Assembly: GCA_021234155.1 (NCBI GenBank)
Contig: JAJEKV010000010.1
Location: 15,630,275 to 15,694,274, forward strand
Length of the DNA stretch: 64,000 nucleotides
Direction of reading: 5' to 3'
Source of the DNA: Isoetes taiwanensis
Lineage: Eukaryota > Streptophyta > Lycopodiopsida > Isoetales > Isoetaceae
The notes under the pieces are model-generated. The model was not told the DNA's origin, made no database searches, and saw nothing but the letters and a program-made list of their open reading frames with translations. Positions 11,575 through 20,477 of this stretch are shown piece by piece (the first letter of the stretch is position 1; every line of letters starts with the position of its first letter). Both the position numbers and the translations under genes were made by a program.

Positions 11575-13158
11575 GTACCTGGAGCTGGCCCTCCGTTGGC
11601 ACAGGCATTTGCTGCAGCAAAGGAAACAGAGGCGGGCATTCAGTTCAATGGTATTGAAGTCGTCCCAGAGCTAATGACTAATGTAGCCGACAAGTTTTCA
11701 TGGTGCATAGAGGTAGGCCCAATCCACCCTGGCTCAAGCACAAATCATCTCAAGGATCTGTGCTTATACTTTGCTGAGCCGGGGAGTCGGAGGACACAGA
11801 ATGCTGGTATCGCAATTGACATGACTGTGAGCTCTGAGGTTGAAGGCGAGATAGATCTTGTCGTGGAAGACGTGCTTGATAAGTCATTCCAGGGATACAG
11901 GTTACCCTTTGAGACTTACGATCCTCAGCTAATGCATGCAAGCATCACTGAGGCTCCACATTCGTGTCGGTCAAGGGTCGGGTCCGCGCTTCTTACGAAA
12001 GCCTTGAAAGATCTGGACTCACCAAACGGGGAGACATTATAGATGGGTTTAACACAGTTAGACAGTGCATACTAGATCATAAACAGAATCGATCAAAGGC
12101 CCTTTACACAGAATATCATGGGAAGAACCAACCAAAGGTCTATGACACGCCTTGGTTGAGGTCACGTTATGGAGTTCCTAGGAAGAATGACGGACCAAAG
12201 GGCACAGAGAAGCCAACATCTGTGTCCTCAGAAAAAAAGACTGTTCCTAAAAAGAAAAGATCAGAAACAACAACGAGCAAATTGCTTCTTGGTGGTATGC
12301 GAAGAACATCACGTAGCCCGGACCCAAGCGTTCCATCACAGGAGGTATCTGAGCAGTCCCCCCCAGAAACGCAAGCAAGAAAACGAAGTCGGCACGAGGC
12401 TATAGCTTCCTCGTCGAAGAAAAGAAGAGATTCGACTCCTCCATCTACGTCAGGTGGATCCGATGGGGGGAGTTTGACAGGGACAGGCTCAGAGGAAGAT
12501 GACAGGCAAATTGTTAAGTGCTCGACATCTGGCGAGGCCTTGACCCAGGAAAGCAGACGTGAGCTGTCACAAAGTGCATTGATCAACATTAAGCACAGGG
12601 AAAGGATCTATCCTCTTGGAATTGATTTCGAAATAGAGGTGGATATATTTAAAATGCATCAAACACCTGCAAATATGACCTGTAGGGTCATCAGTCCTGA
12701 ACATGTAGATACACTCTACGAATCGTTTGTTAATGTCCAGATGCATCCACTGGACGTGCACTGAAGTGGAAGAAGGCCAGCGATTTGGAAAATGCAGAAT
12801 TCTAAATTGTAAATGGAAATCACACCACTGCAGTTGCCCAAATTCTTGTTAATCAGGCCCTCGAATGGCCACCAGAAAGGGCTCATCTGAAAGATCTCAT
12901 CTTTTTCTTCTATGCTAAAAGAAAATGTCGTGTGCTGGCTGGGAACCTCACTCCTACTGAATATGTGAAGGTTAGCCAGGAGAGCAACGATATCACAAAG
13001 AATACCATCCATCAGGATGTTTACTTCGAGCAAATACAGCAGCTAAGGAATCAATGGGCAATCTATGGAAAGCCGAAGAAGGGAAAGCGTGGACTATCCC
13101 AAGATAGCGCATATTCAGTAAGTCAGTTCTAATTGTTTTTGTAGTTTTTTTTCTCATT

Positions 13159-13690
13159 AAATTGGGCGGACGCCCAATTTGGGACGCCCTCATGTGTATA
13201 TGCATGTTAAATTGCACCCCCTTGGCCATCAAATTGGGCGGGCGCCCAATTTGAGAGGCCTCCTTGTGCATTCACCCTGAAATTGGACCCCATTGGCCAT
13301 CAAATTGGGCGGGCGCCCAATTTGAGAGTCCTCCATCTGCATTCACCCTGAAATTGGACCCCCTTGGCTGTCAAATTGGGCGGGCGCCCCATTTGAGAGG
13401 CCTCCTTGTGCATTCACCCTGTTAACTTGCGTCCCCTTGGTCATCAAATTGGGCGGGCGCCCAATTTGGGAAGGCTACTTGTGCACTCACATACTTAAAT
13501 TGTACCCCCTTGGCCATCAAATTGGGCGGGCGCCCAATTTGAGAGACCTCTGAGTGCACTCACCCTGTTAAATTGCACCCACTTGACCATCAAATTGGGC
13601 GGGCGCCCAATTTGGGAAGGCTCCTTGTGCACTCACCTACTTAAATTCCACCCCCTTGGCCATCAAATTGGGCGGGCGCCCAATTTGAGA
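13159..13690. repeat. Palindrome array in intron 2 of the element A fusion gene
   Basis: Eight copies of the same 22-bp palindrome occur at about 13,160, 13,230, 13,301, 13,371, 13,445, 13,518, 13,590 and 13,663, with a period of about 72 bp. The spacer carries CACCCCCTTGGCCATC and TGTGCACTCACC. The array fills the intron between exon 2 (donor at 13,118) and exon 3 (acceptor at 13,811). Spacers are unrelated to those of the intron 1 array, while the palindrome itself is conserved. Confidence 0.85.
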
Positions 13691-15899
13691 GCCCTCCTTA
13701 TGCACTCACCTTGTTAAATTGCACCCCCTTGGCCCCATGTGCATCTCATGTTAGCTTGTGCATATTTGAGAGCATATATTTCAAAAATGCTAAGTTTACT
13801 ATGTTGTGCAGGATTGGCTCGCTATAGCGAAACAGACATTGAAGAAACTTAGCATGCGAGATTATGATTACTTCGTGTACTTGGATGACGAAACTTGGAA
13901 TATGTGCCTACAAGTGGCTCAGTTGTTCTATGAAGACCAACTAAAAGATGAATTGGGTGAGACGATAGTGGTTAAGGACCGGCTGAGAATGTTCACGAAT
14001 AACAAGTGCAGACCCTTAAAGTCCATGCATCCAAAGGATTTGCAAAGACTGTTGACAGAGATCATGACAGGCACCACTTACATCAAGACCACCAAAAATT
14101 ACACGGGTAGGCGTGTCATGAAAATCCGTGCGGGAGAACTGAAGAAGATTGGCACTGTCGAGCGTGCACTCCTTAAGTACCTGAAAGATGTAAAGAAGGT
14201 CAAAGTTGAAAACATGGCAGATTTGAGGAAGATTCATCCCATATTCACGGAAAATTTGATGTTAATGTTCGCTAATAGTGTAGGTGAATGGGTTGATAGC
14301 CGCAAGGAGGCAGAGAAGCTCAACCTTCCAAAGGCTCTTATCCTTAAGGTTGATGAGTATCTGCGCGGACCGGTGGAAGAGGGATCTAAATCGTTCAAAT
14401 GCTACCGTGTCAGTCCTCTGGGGATGTCAGTTGATGTGGTCAATACCTCTGCTCGGTTTATCGGATGTGATTTCAGAAATATCAGGAAATGGAGCAAGGA
14501 GGATTACCAGAAGTTCTTGGACCAGATTAGTGTGCTAACGGATCAGCAACTATATTGGATCACGATCTTTATCAGTCCAGATCGTTTGAGTGAATGCTTG
14601 TCCGCCATGAAGACTATAGACGGAGGTAGTCGTGTATGGGTGGGAGCGTACCAGGATCCTAAAAAGAAAAACCCTTCCTCTCGCGTTCGCGAGCTGCAGA
14701 CTCTTGTTCTGGTAATGTATGTGGCCAGAGACCAAGCAGCTGCCCCTGCTATGAATGACCTGAATATATGCTTCAACGACACGGACCATCCTCAAGAGTA
14801 TTCGAAGTTTCCGCAGCACTTGAAAGAAGCGGAGGACATAGAGAAGAACCTCCCCGATCATGAGTGCGCAGCAGGTAACATGATTTTAACTTGTGTCTCT
14901 GTTCATTTCTTTTCAATACCACCTATAACGATTGTCTACTTTCCTTCAGCATACTGGTTGTATCGACCTTGGGGTGACAAGAGTGTGGCAGGAGGCGGGG
15001 GTGCTCTTTTGCCACATCAATTAGATTCCAGGACATGCACGTACCTAGTGCGGAAATTTATGCTTGAGGGTTGCAGTGTACTTGACTTCTTCTCCGGAGG
15101 AGCCTTTAGCCGTGCAGCTGTGTGTGAAGGGTATAAATCCACTGCATTTGAAATTGATGAGAATATAGTAATATACAGCTTAAACTTGTTCAGATATTTG
15201 ATCAACTCGACGTTATGCTGGACGAAAAGAAATCGAGAGCCCGTGCATTGCAAAAGAGAGCTGAGGGAAAAAAGAAAGCAGGCGGCCCCAATGTACCTAC
15301 AGTAGCGACCACTCCTCCACCTCCTTGTCCATTCCCTGCACAAACGGTGCAAGAGTTGCAATCCACTCTTCGGATGTCTAAGGATTCTCTCACAGACCAT
15401 TTAAGAAAGTTTGCAGGTTTTGGAGCAAAGGACATGTCTTTCTTTAGAAAGAAGAAGGATAACATTAATGCTTTGGCAGGCACTACACTAGTGTCCACCC
15501 AAGATGTGATCGAGGGTAGCTCGAAGTTTACGCAGCTACTCCTCAAGGATCAAGACCCTTCTGTTGTCTTGGAGACACAAGAAGCTCAAGCTATGGACCC
15601 GCTACCATCGGAGCAAGAAAAGGAAGTCGAAAATGAGAAGAAGGATGAGGAAGTTGAGAGGGAGGACGAGGAAGATGAGAAGGAGGACGAGAAAGGTGAG
15701 AAGGAGGATGATGTTGAAATGGAAATTGAGAAGGATGCTCCTGACGCTACACTAACCTCTGAAGAATTCCTCGCCCAGATGGAACTCCTTAAGCAAGCGG
15801 CACAGGCAGGGGGGGAAGAAAGCGAAGCTGCTCACACAACTACGTCAGCTGAAGGGTTGGACCCTTAAGCACAAGGAGTATGTTTTGCTAGCACAGGGG

Positions 15900-15998
15900 T
15901 GCAAATTGGGCGGGCGCCCAATTTCGCATCTCTGATACTCAGTGTATATGTCTTTAGAGTGAGCACAGGGGTGCAAATTGGGCGGGCGCCCAATTTCG
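15900..15998. repeat. Two element A palindromes 3' of the fusion gene
   Basis: Two copies (about 15,901 and 15,975) lie in a 74-bp tandem duplication directly after the stop codon at 15,868, probably in the 3' UTR. They extend the palindrome set to the intergenic space between the convergent fusion gene and the small minus-strand gene. Confidence 0.8.
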
Positions 15999-16199
15999 CA
16001 CCACTGTTACTCACTGTATATGTTTTTATAATGGAATTGAGTGAAAAAAACTTATGTACATTGACAAAGAAAATAAATACATGTCGAAAATTTTTGGTAT
16101 TCTTTTAGATAAAGAAAATACATAGGTCTTACAAGACGCGGCTAATTCAACACAAACATACTAGATAATAGACCACATGTAATAGAAAAGACCAAAGCT

Positions 16200-16700
16200 T
16201 CACTCTATGCCCACTTCAACCTCAATAAGATCCTCCAGATCAAACTCATCAATATGACTTCGACTGAACAGATCCAGCCAGTCATCCAAGTGATTGAGAG
16301 AGTGACCACTGCTGACGATGAGCTTGGTTACCAAACCTTCGCATTGTCTTCTTTGCTTCTTGTAAAGCTTCTTAAACAGAGGTCGGAACGTGTTGTGCAT
16401 CCAAACGTCCTCCATTTTCAGCAGTCTTTTCAGAGCCTTTGCCCTGTAAATAAAGCGTTTCAAAGATATGAGGCAGTCCTCCAGCTCCACCCTACTGAGT
16501 TGTTCCTCGTCGCCATTCCTTATCAACCCATCCCCTTGGAGGAGCTTCGTGAATTGGGCGCTAACTTCTCTCGTTCGGATCTGGTTCATCTCGTTTTGTA
16601 CCTCCAGCTGCAACTGATTCGCCCGGCCTAAGATTGCCTCACTAATATGAGACTGCATTTCGGTGATGGTGTGTCCCCGTCTGCGCCTTGTGTCCACCAT
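16200..16700 (-). CDS. Element A third gene, 166-aa basic/acidic helical protein of unknown function
   Basis: The frame is intact with an ATG at 16,700 in a good context (MVDTRRRRGHTITEMQSH). I do not recognise the family. It starts with a basic RRRRG cluster, is predicted mostly helical with heptad-like spacing in the middle (ISLKRFIYRAKALKRLLKME), has a second basic cluster (FKKLYKKQRRQ), and ends acidic (DEFDLEDLIEVEVGIE). No membrane segment or signal peptide is visible. It is convergent with the fusion gene and about 320 bp inside the right TIR, so it belongs to element A. It is the only A gene without a visible frameshift. A DNA- or protein-binding accessory role is a guess; no counterpart was found in element B. 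Confidence 0.6.
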   Translation of the reverse strand: MVDTRRRRGHTITEMQSHISEAILGRANQLQLEVQNEMNQIRTREVSAQFTKLLQGDGLIRNGDEEQLSRVELEDCLISLKRFIYRAKALKRLLKMEDVWMHNTFRPLFKKLYKKQRRQCEGLVTKLIVSSGHSLNHLDDWLDLFSRSHIDEFDLEDLIEVEVGIE

Positions 16701-17021
16701 TTTGAGTGTTCTGAGATGAATGTAAGAGAGCGAATGAAGCTGCTTGCACGAAGAGATTGAATGAAGAGAGAATGAAGAGACCGGATGAAGGGACTTCCTA
16801 TCTCACCTACTAGCACGACTCCCGAAATTGTGGCCCATTTTAATAAGAAGAAACGACAAAATCTAAAAATTCGCCTTGGCTTCCACGCCCTGCCATTTCA
16901 AGTTCCTGCACGGAACCCGATTTTTTTTACCTCAGAAGAGAACCGTGTCACTATTTTTGACAAAAAATACTACATTCTTACGACAGTTCAGGCATTTGAG
17001 ATATTTATGGACTTGTGGAAA

Positions 17022-17050
17022 GTCCATAAATAATGAAACTGTGCTTAGTC
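17022..17050 (-). repeat. Element A right TIR and target duplication
   Basis: GTCCATA at 17,022 begins the right terminal repeat, which ends with GTGCTT at 17,046 and is followed by AGTC. It is the inverse partner of the left end at 5,782-5,806, with 23 of 25 positions matching. Confidence 0.85.
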
Positions 17051-19637
17051 TAGCATACACGGTGATGTTACATTCAAAAACACCCCGAGGATGGTTGGGA
17101 TAGAATTGAAATAACAGATAATGGGAAGTTAACTATTCAAAGGTTCTAGATACTGTTGAATTAATTCAACATTTGTACGATGAGAGTATTTATTGGGTTT
17201 TGGGAATAACAAGATGTATAAAATATCGCATCCAATGATGGAAGAGGAGAAAAACGGCGAGTTTGTCGATCATCCCCTTAGGCTGACCGACAAGAGGGCA
17301 AAACATAGGAATTCGAAGTCCCAATGAAATTCAAGACGAGGTGTATAGATTAGAAGGGGTGAGATTATATAGACCAACAGCCCACATATCGTAACAGTTA
17401 CCCTAGTACTCACGGGGAGCACTTCTAGACCTCAAAGTAGAGGCTGGAGGATCCGTTGCCTTGAGGTATGCACCTAGAGTATGACTTTGAGACTCTTAAG
17501 AGGGTAAGGAATCGAATAACCATATGGCGGTTACTAACGAAGATTCAAACACAGGGGTTTTCTATTATGAGGGTGAGAGGGTTTAATGCCTCCGTCTCAT
17601 TATGGGGGAGCCAAAGACGACAACATTTGAAAACCAAGCAAGAGTCGAAGTTGACATGATAACTTAAGAAAATAAGTTAATTGTGGCAAAACATGGTGGA
17701 TATTGAGAACACAAAGGATATTTAACTGAAGGAGCTTTTAGTAAAGTTCTTCGACTGGGGTAGTAAACTTTGGAATTATGGCATAATCCCGTGTGGGGAT
17801 CATAGTTTATGCGCGGGGCTAAAGTACCATAAGGCACTAAAGGAATGGTTGAAATAGCTAGGGAACCTATCAAAATGTAGGCAGCATATACCATTCCAAC
17901 ATAGAGTTGGCTACTGTCCATTTGGGAAGTCTGTGGCTCAGCCACATCATAAAGGTATATAGGCAATTTATGGATTTTGTTTCAAAGAACTACCATGGTT
18001 ATACTTTAGCTAAGTTAGAGCAGAGCTCTAGCATTGTGGGATAAGGTTATATGTTGACTATGTACGTATGTCAGGAGTATGTCTGGAATGTGGAAACAAT
18101 AGTCGATCTGTTGTATGCTAAGGTAGGATGTTGTAGTTGGCACTTTGAAATGAATATCAATGGGCAATAGAATAAAGCTTAAGATGATGGAGTTGAACAA
18201 CACAATAGTACAATTCCAGGATAGGTAGCGAATAGCAGTTACCTGCTAGAAGGTCGAACGTGTCTTGCATAGACACATAAGACTAGATCTCCCACACCCG
18301 GATCTGGCAGAGGTGAATGCTATGGGTTACATGGAGGTGTAAGTTAGAACATATAGGGCTCGAACATCGATATAAGCCCGGGTTATATCAAACGTAGGTA
18401 ATTTAGGAAGGCTCAAATGCAAGGCAGGCACCCTGATGACTCCAGGTAACTAACGATTCCTACGAAGGTTCATTCCCTAACTTAGGCCATGACTATGGCT
18501 TAGATGAGGATGCCAAGTCATTGGTAATGCCATAACAACAGCATAACATCATGACAGAGAAACGTAATGACTAACATTTCTAGGGCGGATGACAACGTTG
18601 AATCCTAACCCCCAAGGATATGTAGGTTAACTACATAGGGGGGCATATACTAGCGGCTTAGAAGCCACAAGACGGTTAACGGACCTAAAAGAGTAAATGG
18701 ATTGGTGATGCTACTAAATAAAGGTCACAATCAAAGGGTGAATTCTATATGTTTTGTCACTCGTAAGGGCCGGGATAACGTAGAAAACATATTGGAGAAG
18801 AAAAGGAATGAAGAACCCTTGTTCGTGATATTTAGCGACCTAGATGGGAAGGTTATTACCTCCACGATCTTTGGATGAATGGCATGACTTGAAGGGTGGT
18901 CTTTTCTATTATGCAAAAAGATAGATTTCCGGCTTGAAAGGCAGGAAGAGCTGAAAAGCTCTTTAAACATTTGGTGCATGGTTTAGGGAAGAAGACCTTC
19001 ATTTCCTAGGACAACATGGTGGATTGAATTCACCAAGAACCTTTTTAATAGAAGAGGCCTCTCTTGAGAGGTCTTTGAGTGGTACTGTCCTGTGGGATAT
19101 TCACATAATCCTTTGGAATATGTAAGTTCATTTGTGGAACTTATTGACATTTAGGCAGTAAAGTGATGGTTCGAAACACTTTGCTCCAACCATATCTAGA
19201 TACCCTAGAAGGAGATGACTAGTCAACAATGCTTGGATGCCATTGGACCATTACGGTAAAATAACTCTAGAAGAGGGTAGGCCACCATCAATTCGGCAGT
19301 CGTGTGGCGCAAACAAATAATCACTGCCATATAGGTGGTGAAGTTTGGCACAAAATAATACTAAAGTTTGTACTCTGGATTAATTAGAGTAAGTGTTAAC
19401 ATTGTTGTGGGGGTTCTAACACAAGCACTCGCTACATGTTACAGAGTATGTATCATGATCTGGGGAAGTGATCCGTAAAAAGGAACACGACCATTGAGAA
19501 GAAGTATTGACGGGTGATAGGATAAGAAATCCAAACCCATGGTCTAGAGGGGTGCTGCATGGCAGTCCCTAGTCGGTTGGGCTAAGAGAGATCCTTTCTC
19601 TGGAAAATGAGACGAGTCAAGGCTTAGACAATAAAGA
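17051..19637. other. Decayed intergenic sequence without a supported gene
   Basis: Only short frames without recognisable motifs are present. The base composition and broken coding-like stretches resemble an old, heavily mutated retroelement, but no reverse transcriptase, integrase or LTR pair could be identified by eye. Confidence 0.45.
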
Positions 19638-19650
19638 GAAATAATGTTAA

Positions 19651-20464
19651 ATTTTTTTTTTTTGAAGAACTGTGTCATCAATATATTAAAAGAATGGTAA
19701 TGTTACAAAGCAAGTGAGGAGGAAGGAGAACTGCCCCAAAGAGACAGCGATACCTCGACACTCCACAACAAACTCACAAAAAAAACTGCAACTCTACTGC
19801 TGTACAAACCGACCATCACCATCTACAACACCCAAGAAGTCCCGCCAAATGGCAAACTTCTGCTCTACTACTCCCGGGAACACCAGAAAGCTTTGAAATA
19901 GCTTGTACCTGAGTCGAGGAATCAGACTGCAGGCTGCTGAATCCTCTAAAAGATCCACAACCGCTGCCGCTTCCAAATCAGCCACACCAACTAAGCCACG
20001 CACAGATGCAAGGCTTGCTGCCGCAAGAGCGGCCAAGCACCAGGATACACATGAAGCAGCAACTGCTGGCTAGTCAATCTCACCTGAAACAGAGCCCTAA
20101 CCCAATCCCAGGCAGCCTGCAAGTGAGGGCATAAAACCAAACAATGCTCCACAGTCTCACGATGAAGGCCACAACAAGGGCAGAGAGGGCTCACACCCGG
20201 CCTAAACCGACTCACAAGAGCATTCACCCTGATACAGCGGTGCACCACCTGCCACAGAAGCACCCTAACCTTTGGTGGGGGAAGTGAGCTCCATGTCCAC
20301 GTCCAAACCGAGCGCCATCGAGAACCCGGAAGCGGCAGAGACCACTTGCCTGAAGGGGGCAGTGTGTCATGAATAGCCAGCACCCGGTAAGAAGACCGCA
20401 CAAAGCAAGAAGACACAACATCCGGACGAACCTTCCAAACCTGCACCACCACATCATCCTGACC
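19651..20464 (-). mobile_element. 5'-truncated LINE insertion with 13-bp target duplication
   Basis: The insert is flanked by GAAATAATGTTAA on both sides (19,638-19,650 and 20,465-20,477). On the minus strand it starts abruptly inside coding sequence and ends in TTTAATATATTGATGACACA, AGTTCTTC and an A-tail (T-run at 19,651-19,663 on the plus strand), typical of plant L1-like elements. It encodes only the reverse-transcriptase zinc-binding region (next entry). Confidence 0.9.
19991..20461 (-). pseudogene. LINE reverse-transcriptase zinc-binding (zf-RVT) fragment
   Basis: The frame reads DVVVQVWKVRPDVVSSCFVRSSYRVL, then WTWSSLPPPKVRVLLWQVVH, a cysteine/histidine cluster (CPCCGLHRETVEHCLVLCPH) and W-DWVRALF. 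This order (VWK...W, PPKV...LLW, CxxC, EHCL..C, W) is the zf-RVT domain found at the C-terminus of plant L1 ORF2. No catalytic reverse-transcriptase motifs are present, so it is a dead 5'-truncated copy. The frame is lost at about 19,990. Confidence 0.85.
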
Positions 20465-20477
20465 GAAATAATGTTAA

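Larger units (their letters stand above)
10588..15868 (+). pseudogene. Element A fusion gene: H3-tail mimic, ParB-like domain, methyltransferase-like domain, acidic tail
   Basis: Deduced exons: 10,588-10,618 (MEKRPLKEGK), 11,543-13,117, 13,812-14,874 and 14,950-15,868, all with GT-AG junctions in matching phase. Exon 2 starts APMARTKQTAR; a second possible start is that ATG at 11,548. Domains: a globular N-terminal segment; a basic, Ser-rich linker (about 12,200-12,560); a ParB-like domain (YPLGIDFEIEVD at about 12,610 to NGNHTTAVAQIL at 12,812 and beyond); a helical region; then a beta-class amino-methyltransferase fold with motif I as VLDFFSGGAFSRA (about 15,080). Where element B has the catalytic DLPYG, A has VVNTSAR, so catalysis is unlikely. 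The last 90 residues are Glu/Lys-rich. Defects: a frame change near 11,960-12,020, another at 12,762, a TAA at 12,803, and a frame change near 15,190. The family link rests on co-linear similarity with B; ParB and MTase names are from motifs only. Confidence 0.7.
5782..17046. mobile_element. Element A: complete-length DNA transposon with TIRs and cargo genes
   Basis: The ends are 25-bp terminal inverted repeats, 5,782-5,806 and 17,022-17,046, both reading AAGCACAGTTTCATTA, two mismatched bases, then TATGGAC from the outside in. They are flanked by the same tetranucleotide AGTC (5,778-5,781 and 17,047-17,050), which fits a 4-bp target duplication. The element is about 11.27 kb and visibly more GC-rich than its flanks. 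It holds a transposase on the minus strand (about 5,854-9,000), a ParB-like/methyltransferase-like fusion gene on the plus strand (10,588-15,868), and a 166-aa gene on the minus strand (16,200-16,700). A GC-rich palindrome is repeated about 27 times in its noncoding parts. The genes carry frameshifts, so this copy is probably not autonomous. The superfamily assignment is uncertain. Confidence 0.85.

Noticed and set aside
11548-12042. A histone H3 gene or pseudogene
   Set aside because: Only the first nine residues match H3; the rest has no histone fold and aligns with the N-terminal part of the element B fusion protein.
12167-12589. Antisense frame of 140 codons in element A
   Set aside because: It is the complement of the Ser/Lys-rich linker of the fusion gene and has no motif of its own.
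10925-13690. Regularly spaced repeats that could be read as a CRISPR array
   Set aside because: The repeat is a 22-bp near-perfect palindrome, the spacers are themselves repeated, the arrays lie in spliceosomal introns of a transposon gene, and no cas genes are present.
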